Below, in pieces: positions 52,303 through 62,599 of a stretch of 64,000 nt of DNA (positions are counted from its first letter, which is position 1; each line of letters begins with the position of its first letter). Location of the stretch: the NCBI RefSeq assembly GCF_034190915.1, contig NW_026947507.1:32912001-32976000 (forward strand), given 5' to 3'. This stretch comes from Cavia porcellus. Lineage: Eukaryota; Chordata; Mammalia; Rodentia; Caviidae. A program made the translations under genes and the position numbers. The notes beneath the pieces are model-generated. The model saw only the letters and a list, made by a program, of their open reading frames with translations, searched no databases and had not been told where the DNA came from.

Positions 52303-52764
52303 TGTTACGGGCTTGTGTGTAGATGTTGCCCAAAGCCTCACGCGGTCACAGATGAACTTGTCAGAGGTAGATGAATCTAACGTGCATGACGCTGGCATTC
52401 AATTGTGTGAAGCTGGAATTGAGGATGTGTGATTATTAAACTAATCCGCCGATTGGTTTAGCATACTTCTGGGTGTGGATAGTAGGAAGGTCCACCCTGG
52501 GTGTGAGGCACCACCCAATGGATGGGTAGCCTGAAAGGGATAAAAGGGAGAAGCAGGCTGCTGCTGCGGCTTCCCTGGTTTGCTCCTCTGCTGCTTTCTT
52601 CCCACCATGAACTGTTTCTCTCCTGTGATGCGGCTGTTACGCCACCCTCTCTTGGAGCCAGCTAACTGTACACTGAAACCTCTACAAACCCTGAGCTGAA
52701 ATAAACCTTTCCTTCCTTAACTCTGGGTGTTGGGTATTTTGTTTCAACATGGAGAAAAGCAACA
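52303..52764 (+). repeat. MaLR-type LTR (solo)
   Basis: Starts TGTTACGGGCTTGTGTG and ends AAAAGCAACA. It contains GGGATAAAAGGGAG (TATA-like), CTTGGAGCCAGCTAACTG, GAGCTGAAATAAACC and GGTGTTGGGTATTTTG. It is the longest copy of the LTR group found five times in the window. Confidence 0.7.
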
Positions 52765-52999
52765 AAGTGAGGTTGGTGTTCTCTCTGTAATGAGAAAACT
52801 TTAAGCCCAAACTTACCTGTTAGCTTGTAATTTGTAACATCTTAAAATGTTCTGTTAAGCCATTAAGGTGTAATTTTGCTTAATGTTACTTCTTTAGTTG
52901 TTCCACACATTTGATATGCAGGGTTTTCATTGTTTCTTAATTATATGCATGTATTATTTTATACCCTTTTAAAACCAAGACTCACTTGGTAAGGTGTTT

Positions 53000-53125
53000 T
53001 TGGAATGACAACAGGAAGCCCAGATTCAGTTCCAACCCTGTTACAAACTACCCCTGTGATGTGGGGAGTCACTGACTTCTGCAGGTCTAGTTCTGTCCTT
53101 TAAGTCTAAGACATTAAGATGTAGT
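53000..53125 (+). repeat. MIR SINE fragment
   Basis: GGAAGCCCAGATTCAGTTCC, TACAAACTACCCCTGTGATGTG and GGGGAGTCACTGACTTCTGC follow the MIR tRNA-like and core order. Confidence 0.5.
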
Positions 53126-53309
53126 ATTAGGATGCTTCTACTTTTTGTAGTCTTTTATTTTTCTGATTTCTAAGTTTGTCTCAGAAGTAGGCTGTGGACG
53201 ATCTATGTATAACATAATTCAGAAGGAAAATTAAGAAGATCCAGACTATATCTAAATGCTAAAAAAAAATCTGTGATAGTCTATATGAACAATCCTAATA
53301 ACCTAGACA

Positions 53310-53455
53310 AGTAGTTCCCAAACCTTGCTATGCACTAGAATCACCTTTGAGCATTTGTTACAAAAGCAGGGTCATGTTAGCAGGGCAATCTCACTGGTTT
53401 TCAAAGACAGCCCTTGAGAATCCCATAAGCAAAGCTCTGACCTTGGGGATCGTGG
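53310..53455 (+). mobile_element. MER5-type non-autonomous hAT DNA transposon
   Basis: AGTAGTTCCCAAACCTTGCT, GCACTAGAATCACCTTTGAG and a GAGAATC block match the MER5A-type consensus beginning cagtggttctcaaactttagc and atcagaatcacct. Confidence 0.55.
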
Positions 53456-54003
53456 CCTTGCCAGCTGCACAATGGGTAGCCAAGGGCATTGTTTATGTCA
53501 CTGTTTGAATTGTTTTGGAAATAGTTGTGAAGTCCCCATGCTGACCTTGGGAGAGATCCTCTCCCTCCCAAGCATTAGTTGCTTTTCTACAAATGAAGGC
53601 TTGAAATCTTTTCCAACTTGGATGCTCTACTTATCCAGAGTCCAGCTTCAGAATCTGCTTATACCAGAACCAACCCTTTTAGCACATGAGGTGACATTTT
53701 CATGTCCTGTATTCTCCATGCATGGCTCATGAAGCCATTCTAAACCATTCTTGCCTGGAAGAAAAAAAAAACTGGTAATTATACTACTCTAAGGGGGATG
53801 TTTATGTTTTGAAAGAGGCTCACAAGCATGGGTAATATTTAAGGCAAAGATACATATTACTGGTAAAATTAAATACTTGCTTGGCTCATCTGTGAGACAT
53901 TGGTAGGTAGGGGTATTTCAAGACATAATCCTTAAAAGACCACCCATACTCCCTGCAGATGAGGAAGACCTCATTTGTATGTTAACCTTGTCTTGCATCA
54001 TTA

Positions 54004-54051
54004 ACGAATTCATTCAGATATTCAAGGTACGAATTCATTCAGATATTCAAG
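54004..54051. repeat. Tandem duplication of a 25-bp unit
   Basis: ACGAATTCATTCAGATATTC plus CAAG-type end occurs at 54004-54026 and again at 54029-54051, with exact copies of 23 bases. Confidence 0.9.
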
Positions 54052-56850
54052 CTAAGGGGTTATGCGAAGTCTATCTTCAGGGAGTTTAATGTGCAAGGAT
54101 AAGACAGCTATTGACAGCATAAAGAGACATGAGAGGTGAGACCCAAATGCCATGGGGCACTGGAAGGAACAACTGGAGAAGACACTGGGCTTCCGTATGC
54201 AGAGTATGGAGAGGGCGTCAGATGGGAAGAGCAGAGGAAGACCCGGAACCAGCAGGTTTACAAAGGTGACTGTTTCAGACCAGGGACTGGCTAGCTGTCA
54301 TGTTTCAACAGATGTCAGCTGGATGGTGCTCAAGGGAGACCATCTGCCCTGCACGTTCAGAGGATCTATGCCTTTTCAGAGTCTTTCTTCTAGTCTCTTC
54401 CTGTAATAAAATTAAACACAATCACTAATGTTCATATATTACCTTCTTCCTCCTGTGAATATACTTAATTATTCCTTTGAGGAGCCTGTGATTCCCAAGT
54501 CATTAAATAATTAGTGACCTGAGTAAGCACTGTTTTAAGACTCATTTGCTACTTCTAAGACTATAAAATAAGTCTTTCCTAAGTATTTTCTAATACTGAC
54601 AAACCTTAGGGAAAGGAACAAGTTAATCCTGTTAAGGATATCGCTGCATTGTAGGTCATTACTGAAGCAGGCAAGGATCTTAACAACAGTGACATTCCTG
54701 CACTCTGATTGGGGTGATGGGGAGGAAAGACACGGATATAGGAGGTCTGAGCACCTCATCATAGCCTGGACTAGTCTGGTCTCTGACTTGGGGCAATTAG
54801 TCCAACTATGCAACTCAGCTCCTTTTTCATGAGCTGATTCACAAACATGAAAGCTTGCATCAATATGGCCTGTTTTTTCTCAGGATATCACACAAACTGA
54901 ATGGTAGAGAGTAATCAGAAAATCTGGTAGCAGCAGATGCTAGGCTTACACAGAAGAATCATCTATGAAAATTAAGAAAATATAGACTCTGGCATCCTAC
55001 CCAGGCATCTTCAGTTAGAATATTCTGGAGTGGGATCAAGGAGTGCTTTCTTGTTTTATGCTCTCAGTGTGATTTTAATGAATATCTCTGATTAAAAACC
55101 CCTGCATTATTTTTATATAGACTATTTGATTTAGTTAATTCAATGGATTGTGTCCCCCCACCTCTCTCAGTCAGCCGGTTGTGTCAACACAGCATGTCTG
55201 AGGCTGAGGTCTGCGACTTCACCAGAATTGTTCTCAGTTCATACATCTAGTTGACCCATCCTTATTTCCTGAGGGCTGCAGTACTTAGGAAGGTTGCCCA
55301 TTTCCTGCACAGCCTCGGCCGATGGTCTTGTCTGTGGAAGGATAATGCTGCTGGCTTCCAGCATGAAGTCCAGGGTACATCACTCCGTCCTTGAACTTCA
55401 AGAAAGCGGAAATTTCCTTTCTGACTAACAGCCGGTAGAGGGCTTGCATGTGTCCCTTAGGCAGCAGCTTTCAGAGCCTCCAGAAGCCTGCAGTGCCGCC
55501 TGCTGGGAGAACATTTTAGTTCATGCAACTTTACCAACTTGAATGTTACCTGAATACTTGTAAGCTCACCAAAAATGTAAGAGCCATCAGTTACTCGATT
55601 TGTGCCCATATGTCGTAGACAAATAAAGGCAGTCTATACAGGGGGATTATGCCCATAGCAGCTAGGGAAGGTAGAGCCAGGAAGAGGGAAATAGGAAGGA
55701 AAAAATGAATATTGCCCTGGAGCCAGGCAACCCATCCTGAAAGTGCTATCTCTAAGGTCAGTGCTCAGCTAGACAGCTTAATGGAATGCCTAGCCTGTAG
55801 TATACAGAAAATATATATGCTCACTGACTGAGAATGGTAAAAGCAAGATATTAGAACCCATGGATCACAATGAATTAAATATTACATGATGTGTCAGCAG
55901 CAGGCTCTAAGCCAATTAAAACAGCTCTCAACCCAATTAAGTCTTGCTTGAAATAACTATCAGGAAGCTATACAGCCCTAGGCACAACTTCAGAGAGGAG
56001 GAAAATGGAGGGCTCTGAGGAGTTTTGAAGAGGGAGAAAGAAAGGTTAACTATTTCTGTGCAGGAGGGTTATGGGCATGGCATAGGAAGTGGTAACACAG
56101 CTACTTTTCACCTAGGAAAATATTAATCTTAGTATAAACCAAAAACCTTAAATAAAGCACAAATAAATATCCTGAGTATCTTAATCTGCTAGTTTCAGGT
56201 TCTAGAACTTAGATAGAGATTAATGTGGGATCTCAGGCTATCAGACACCAATACCAATACAAAGGTCACCAAGCAAAGGTTTCTTGACATGATAAAGCAG
56301 TATACGGGTGTAGGTACAGAGAAATACTTACTTCTTCATTTGTATGCAGTAAAGTCACTCATTCTGTTTTTTCTTTTTCAACAGCATAGGTTTCTTAAAT
56401 ACTGCAATCATAACATTACTAAAGACAAAGCTGATATTGACATTAAGTACAGAGGGGATTGGGAAAGGGAGTAAGTCTTAAAAAATTTTAAAAACAAAAC
56501 TGGTGAGTTTTCCATTGTACACCAGGAAGCCCGGAAGGCCTTTAGCGATGATTCAAAGACTTCAAAGCCTCCCCAGGAAGTGTTATTTAGAAGAGTCAGA
56601 GGTCAAGAGTTCTTTAAAGCTGCTATTCTCTGTTTCTGCTGCAAAACAGCTCAGAAGGTTCATGGAACAGTCTTCTAAAACTTTCTTCACCATCATACAA
56701 TGACTTCAGGTAGTTCTAGTGCTCTAACAATTCTTTTGGTTGGAAGAAAAGAATAGACTTCTGAAAATAATTTTAAATGTTGAATCAATATAGAATGTAT
56801 TTATTTTCTTCTGGGTCACTCTTGACCTATACACTTCTAAAAGTCAGTAT
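54052..56850. other. Non-coding stretch with a MER5-like trace
   Basis: At 54940-55040 AGAAGAATCATCTATGAAAAT and TCTTCAGTTAGAATATTCTG resemble a MER5/hAT-type repeat. Elsewhere no gene or repeat is recognised, and frames of up to 92 codons have no motif. Confidence 0.35.
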
Positions 56851-56857
56851 GAACATG

Positions 56858-57005
56858 AAATTTGAAGTCAGGGAGATTTGAGTTCAGCTTCCAATCTGCC
56901 ACTTATCAACATACCGAGAGAATGCCAGGTTCCTTGGGTATCAAATGGGCCTGCCTCAAGGTTCTTCCTAACAAGTCTGGAAAGCAAATGAGAGAATTTG
57001 TACAA
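56858..57005 (+). repeat. MIR SINE
   Basis: TTTGAAGTCAGGGAGATTTGAG, TTCAGCTTCCAATCTGCCACTT and a GGTTCCTTGGGTATCAAATGGG block follow MIR order. Confidence 0.65.
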
Positions 57006-57009
57006 CACA

Positions 57010-57600
57010 ACCAGCCTGGGGGAAGCTCACAGAGGAGGCCAGAGAAGGCAATGACGATGATCCTGAGGGCAAGGTGCTAACACGCGGTGGGGGAAGAAAA
57101 CAGCTCGCTCTTCTCCTGCCTTCCAGGGTGGAAGAAACCACGAGAGGGCGGAGGATGTGCTGGGCAAGGGCTCACACATGGTACAGGCTGCTGGCAAAAG
57201 TGATGGCAGTGCCAAGGGCAAGCAGGCAGAGAGGCCTCCTGCATGCCATCCCCACATCTCCTCAAGGTGTCTTCTAACAGGTGACGCTCCGCACCTTGCC
57301 CTGGCCCTTACCCAGCATGGGCTCATGGCACTGGGGGCTGAGGTGATGCAAGAGCAAGGTTCCAAGAAGAAAAAATTCAAAGGACGCAGGGTGATGGTGA
57401 AGGTCAGGCCCTTGGCAATCTGCATGGGACTACCTGTTTCCTTGATGTCCTTTCAGGCACCTGCCATGATGCTTGGGCCCTGGGAGACACTCAAGGCACA
57501 CACACTGAAAGGATCCTGTGGTCTCATGCACACAGGCGAGCAGAAACAGCCAAGCCTTGGGTGACTCACTGTAGTGTCCCCTCTATGTGTAGTCCCCTGG
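57010..57600. other. G/C-rich non-coding stretch
   Basis: Overlapping frames of 132 (minus) and 135 (plus) codons lie over the same G/C-rich stretch. Neither shows a domain, and overlap on both strands is what composition alone gives. No CpG-island-like density is obvious. Confidence 0.35.
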
Positions 57601-57602
57601 AT

Positions 57603-57735
57603 GACGATGGCTTTGGAGTCAGGCTGTTCTCTGGCTCAGCTACCCACCAGCCCAGGGACCCCTCTGGGGCTCAGTTTGCACATCTGTAAAGTGAGAATAA
57701 TGATTTCACAGAGCTGTTGACAGTATTAATTATAT
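57603..57735 (+). repeat. MIR SINE
   Basis: GGCTTTGGAGTCAGGCTGTTCT, CTGGCTCAGCTACCCACCAG, GGGGCTCAGTTTGCACATCTG and TAAAGTGAGAATAATGATTTC make a clear MIR. Confidence 0.8.
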
Positions 57736-57760
57736 ATATATATATATATATATATCATAT
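57730..57760. repeat. (TA)n microsatellite
   Basis: About 28 bases of alternating TA directly after the MIR. Confidence 0.95.
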
Positions 57761-58159
57761 TGTAACATATTATACATACTAATGTGTGTGTACATATGTA
57801 TATACTGATTCTGCATTTGTGGATTCAACCAAGGGTGAATTGGAAATTTTTTTTTAAATACAATTCATCTGTAGTGAACATGTACAAACTTTTTTCCTGT
57901 CATTATTTTTCTAAACAACACAACTATTTATACAGCATTTACTTTATACTAGGCTTATATATAATCTGGAGGTTATTTAAAGTCTACAGGAGGATGCACA
58001 TAGGTTATAAAGGAATATTAAGGAATATTTGATGTAAATATTCATATGTATGTCTTATAGTGCCTAGCATACAGTTAAAATTTAATTTTCCAATTAGTCA
58101 TCCTTTTCACCATATTATGATCATTATTATTATTTTAGTTTCAAGCCAATTGTCATACA

Positions 58160-58443
58160 TTTTCTAGTCCTGGGTTTCCAATCTGTCTTTTGAGGACAGG
58201 GTATCTGTGACCTCTGCTCAGGGCTTCCTGTACTGTCTCCTCATTAGTTCCATGGTGGGCCGAGTATGTAGTCTGGAAAGAGCACTGTGGTTGGAAAATG
58301 CCCTTTTCAGGTGACAACTGTCTTCACATGACTTCATGCTCTTTCAAGGTCCCTTTTCCTGTGTACCTACCTATGCCATCTCTCAGGCCATCTGGACCTT
58401 TGAAGGCTGAAATTATACCAAAGTTACTAAAGGTATAACAAAG
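58160..58443 (+). repeat. Internal-type sequence of the small LTR element, 3' part
   Basis: Closely matches 34690-34958 (TCTTTTGAGGACAGGGTATCTG, GGGCCGAGTATGTAGTCTGG, GGAAAATGCCCTTTTCAGGTG, TTTGAAGGCTGAAATTATACC). It runs directly into the LTR at 58444. Confidence 0.7.
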
Positions 58444-58808
58444 TGTTATGATTTATGTCTGCATGTCCCCCCAAAACCTCATGCAGTCATGCAGGGTGGG
58501 CTTTTCAGAGGCAGCTGAATCTAGAGTTTGTGACTGATTGATAGTCTGATGCTGGGATTAACAGTGAGTGCTACACCTGCCCTAGGTCAGATGGCCTGCA
58601 TACATTATAAGGGACAGAAAGAGGTTTGTCTTTCCATTTTGTTCTTGTTGCTTTTGCTGTCTTCCTATATCATGAACTGTTGTCCCTCTGCCATGTGCCA
58701 TCCTGCCTTGGAGCCAGGCAATTATAGACAAACTATGAGCTAAATAAATCTTTCCATTTTAATTTTGAGTGTAAGATATTTTGTCTCATCAAGAGAGAAG
58801 TACCTAAG
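58444..58808 (+). repeat. LTR of the small LTR element, second copy
   Basis: Begins TGTTATGATTTATGTC. It shares CATGCAGTCATGCAGGGTGGG, GATGCTGGGATTAACAGTGAG, TGCCTTGGAGCCAGGCAATT and GCTAAATAAATCTTTCC with the 34959 LTR. It ends near ACCTAAGGC. Confidence 0.7.
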
Positions 58809-58905
58809 GCCTAAAGAGTGATTGAAAGAGAACTCAGTTTTAAATATCCATTCTCAAAAGGGCCCCAATGTGTAGAAATTTTCTGTTTTGTCTGAAATTC
58901 AGCCA
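58809..58905 (+). repeat. Internal-type sequence of the small LTR element, 5' part
   Basis: ATTGAAAGAGAACTCAG, AAAGGGCCCCAATGTGTAGAA and TTTTCTGTTTTGTCTGAAATT match the first part of the internal region at 34566-34660. So here the LTR is flanked on both sides by internal sequence. Confidence 0.6.
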
Positions 58906-59094
58906 TGACAGCTCATTTCCTCTGTTCTGAGAGGATGGTCCTTGAGAACACACTGTTACATACACTGTTACTTAGTGCTCCTCCTAAAGAAGCCACACCC
59001 TGAGTCATAAAATAGCAGCTCTGTGATAAGAGCAGGTCATAGTTTTTGCATGCTTTTCTTATGCCAACCAGAGTGTTGAGCCTCAATGTACAAT

Positions 59095-59230
59095 GTACAT
59101 CACCTCATCTAATTCTAACACATTTTGAAGGGGGCCCAATGAGCTCTATTTTTAACACAAGGAAACTGCTTCAGGGAGATCAAGAAACATCATCAAAGCC
59201 ATATAATCTGTACATAGTGGAGCTTAGCTC
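59095..59230 (+). repeat. Possible L2/MIR-like fragment
   Basis: CACCTCATCTAATTCTAACAC, GAGCTCTATTTTTAACACAAGG and AAACTGCTTCAGGGAGATCAAG resemble the region of L2/MIR that reads ccctatgaggtaggtactatt and gaaactgaggcacagagaggtt. Confidence 0.4.
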
Positions 59231-59589
59231 ATGTGTATACAAAGCACTCTCGGCACTTGCAGTGGGTCATTTTATCTCCTCTGTGGCAATATCATGTTTG
59301 GCAATACGAAATGAAACACACAGTGGTAATTGCCAGAAAAGAAAGAAAGGTGAAGAAAATTGTTTCCTCTCAGACCCCATGTTTATATATGCCAATAAAG
59401 TTTTAAAATTGATCAAATATGAAGTAAATATTAAGGTACACAAAAAGAAAAAAGTAATAAACTAATAGTAATTGTGTTAGTGGACTTTTAATGGGGGAAC
59501 CAACTCATCCATAATGCTAAAGTTAAATAATAACAAGGGAAATAGCAATGTTCAAGGGGAGGCATAAATGTTAACTTTAAGGATATTAT

Positions 59590-60025
59590 TAGTGTGCTAA
59601 GGCTGCCATAACAAACTACCCATAGCCAGGTGGATTACAACCACAGAAGTTTGCTACTTGATGGTTCTGCTGGGCCAAGGCCCAAAATGAAGTGCAGGCA
59701 GGATTGTACTCCTTCTGAAGTCCACAGTAAGAGATTTTCCTCGCCTCTCGCTCGCTTCTGGTGGAGGCTGTCAATCCCTGGTGCTCCTTGGCTGCAGCTG
59801 TGGCGCTCCAGTCCCCGCCTCTGCTGTCACCTGGTGTTCTCTTGGTGTGTCTCTCTCCTCTTCCTTCAAAGATACCAGTCATATCAGATTGACCTCCCCC
59901 AGGATGACCTCATCTGCATGTAACTAACTATATCCACAGTGGCACTATGATCAGACGAAGTCACATTCTAAGGTACCAGAGGTCTGGCATATCTTCTCGG
60001 GGGAGCTGTCATTCAAAACATCCAG
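59590..60025 (-). repeat. MST/MLT1-type MaLR LTR, antisense
   Basis: GTGTGCTAAGGCTGCCATAAC, AAACTACCCATAGCCAGGTGG, GACCTCCCCCAGGATGACCTC and GAAGTCACATTCTAAGGTACC are in the antisense MaLR LTR order. The 97-codon frame is by chance. Confidence 0.7.
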
Positions 60026-60399
60026 CAAATGTCCAGTAAAACATTTCATGCATCATGGGAACTAAAATTTGTACTTTCCCAACAAAGCACCTTGCAGTTC
60101 ATGTTTGTTTCATTACTAAATTAACAGAAAAACTAAAACCTCCAAGTAGCCACTAGAACAGTGATGAAAGGCTTCACATTCTGTTGCTTTGTCTGTACAC
60201 TGCCTTTGCCCTCTTTATTTCAAATCTACTACTTAAACTCAAGTAGTGCTCGCAGGGTTGGGGACACAAGCTGAACCTTGAGTAAATGCAAGTCATCCTA
60301 CAATATCATGAACCTACTCCCTAAACAGAAACAGAGGGCTGCATCCTCATGTATTATTGATAGAGGCCAGAGAAACACAATTTTTTCAAGTGAAAAAAA

Positions 60400-60595
60400 A
60401 TTTTTTTAGTCCTAGAAATTGAACCCAGATTCTGTGCAATAACCTACATCCCCAGCCCATTAAAAAATATTTTTTGAGACAATGTCTTGCTAAGTTGCTC
60501 AAACTGGGCTTGAACTTACGATCCTCCTGCCTCACCTCCCACGGTGCTAGGATTACAGGTATACACCACCAAACCTCGCTAGCAGCAATTTATAT
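60400..60595 (-). repeat. B1 + ID composite SINE, antisense
   Basis: On the plus strand an antisense ID part (CTAGAAATTGAACCCAGATTC ... CATCCCCAGCCC) is followed by TTTTTTGAGACAATGTCTTGC, AGTTGCTCAAACTGGGCTTG and GATCCTCCTGCCTCACCTCCC, an antisense B1. On the minus strand this is B1 then ID, the same layout as 18955-19135. Confidence 0.75.
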
Positions 60596-61074
60596 TTTTA
60601 AAAAATGTGTCCAAATCACTGTGAGACATATTTATGCTATAAATTATTCATTGTTTACCTGGAATTTGAATTTAAGTGAGCATCTTGTATTTTTATTTGA
60701 TAGGTCTTAACAATCTTAACTGGAAGATTCCTGAATTAACTTTCTCGCTAAAGGCTGTGAAAACAACAGTGCTACACTGAAGCTTTCGTATATATCATTA
60801 TTATTCAATAGTAACTACAACAACTGTTTGGAATTTAATACTTCAGAAAAGAATATTTTATTACTAATATTATTTAAGACTGCTGAACACAGTGATCATA
60901 AAATCCATCTAACTTCTAGTCAGTTTTATAATTGTTTTAAAATTCTCTGCAGATGATTCACCCTTTTATTATATGCACACAAAGCTGTCTGCACTCACTG
61001 CCCTGTTCTTGATCCCCACTGATCATGCACATTGAAAATCTCACATAAACAAAATCTTTTACAGTTTGAAAGCT

Positions 61075-61215
61075 TTCCATCTCCATTATTTAGTTTGATT
61101 CTTGCAACAACCCTTTGGATAAGCCAATGTGGTGAAATTCTTTAAAGGAGTAGGTTGATGCAACTGACTCACCCAAAGCCATGCACCTCCTCCAAGACTC
61201 AGCTGTGCTCAGCAA
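61075..61215 (+). repeat. Possible L2 3' fragment
   Basis: AGTTTGATTCTTGCAACAACCC and CTGACTCACCCAAAGCCATGC resemble the L2 3' region (atttaatcctcacaacaaccc ... cttgcccaaggtcac). Confidence 0.45.
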
Positions 61216-61429
61216 CCTTGCCTCACATCTGTGACCCCAAGCCCTTTCTCCCTGGACACTTCGGGTGGAGCATGGTTGTCCTACAGCCTAGCCTGAGTCA
61301 TGTCATGTTACTTTTCTGACCTTAGTTTTCTCATTTATGCAAAGCAAAGAGTTGGGCCAGTTGGTTTTCATGATGCCTTTGGGGTTATAAAAGTCTATGG
61401 GTCAGACCTTGTTTCAGGTGGAAGTGTAC

Positions 61430-61433
<4 letters not shown>

Positions 61434-61478
<45 letters not shown>
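61434..61478. repeat. (GA)n microsatellite
   Basis: About 44 bases of pure GA repeats. Confidence 0.95.
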
Positions 61479-61479
<1 letters not shown>

Positions 61480-62194
61480 GAATCTAGCCAAGTGGGAGGG
61501 TGAGTAGTCTGAAACATCACAAAGTTTGCCTCTTTATCATTTGACATAATGGGTCATACTGCAAAGGGCACACAGTTGACCCTTAAGATAGGGGAATGGA
61601 GGCCAGGAATTATGCTAAGTGTTCACCTCCCATCAGCTCACATCCATGCCCCATGCACACACAGCCAGGGGACTCAGACGCCTTTCAGAAGAACTACATG
61701 GCTCCCTGCTTAAGGGTGCTTCACAGTCCTTACCCCAGGCCTGCAGCATCATCCATCCCATTGCAAGGTAGTGTGGCCGGTCAACACACGTGAATCCAGT
61801 TACTTGGTCCCTAACACAGAGCTTTATTCCTGTACTCATCATTTACAGCCCTCATCCACTGCGTTTTAGTTCTCTACCATGCAGGGCTAAGGCACACTGT
61901 GAGTGTGCATGCTTGAGGGTGTAAGGGCTGGGAGAAGACAGGAGAGCAGGTAAGGGAGAATACCAAGAGCAAAGAGAAAGGAAAGGGCTCAAGGTATCTT
62001 CTTATGCCCTGTATCAATACACATACATGTATATGTGTACGTAAAATTCACACACTCAGCAATAACAAATGAAGGAACATGTATATTTCTAAATTCCAAG
62101 ATTAAATACAGTAGCACATATTTTTTTCTTGCCATGTTAATTAACAGGCTTAATACAATTCCAGAGCTGGCAGGGACACTATAAAGTAGACTGT

Positions 62195-62580
62195 CTCCCC
62201 CACCAGCAGTGTGTTTGTAAATCACTGCAGCCCTTTGGAAAGGAAGTCAGCAATATGGGTAAAGAATCATGAAAACATTAAAGCCTTTCAGCCCATAATT
62301 CTACTCGTAGGAGCCTATCCTAAAGAAATAATCCCAAGTAGTAGAAAAACCATATGTTCATTCATGTTCACTGCACCGCATATAACAATGAAAAATTGGA
62401 GGTAAATTAAATTCTAACTAATGGAGCATAGCTATGGAAAATCACAGAAGAAATACAATGCAGATATTAAAATTACTGCACAGGAGATAATGTTAAGAAA
62501 CAAAGCATCACACGTGCTCGCTTAGCAAATACCAAATTTTACACTTTATGAGTTTGGATGGTAGCTAACTTTTTCTTCTT
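62195..62580 (+). repeat. Old LINE-1 (L1M-type) 3' fragment
   Basis: CTTTGGAAAGGAAGTCAGCAAT, CCATAATTCTACTCGTAGGAG, CCTATCCTAAAGAAATAATCC, CATTCATGTTCACTGCACCGC and AATGAAAAATTGGAGGTAAATT are in L1 sense order for the ORF2 end. The reading frame is mostly lost. Confidence 0.65.
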
Positions 62581-62599
62581 TCTAAACATTCTGCCATTT

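Noticed and set aside
57027..57564. 132- and 135-codon frames on opposite strands
   Set aside because: Same pattern of composition-driven overlapping frames. No motif or conserved start.
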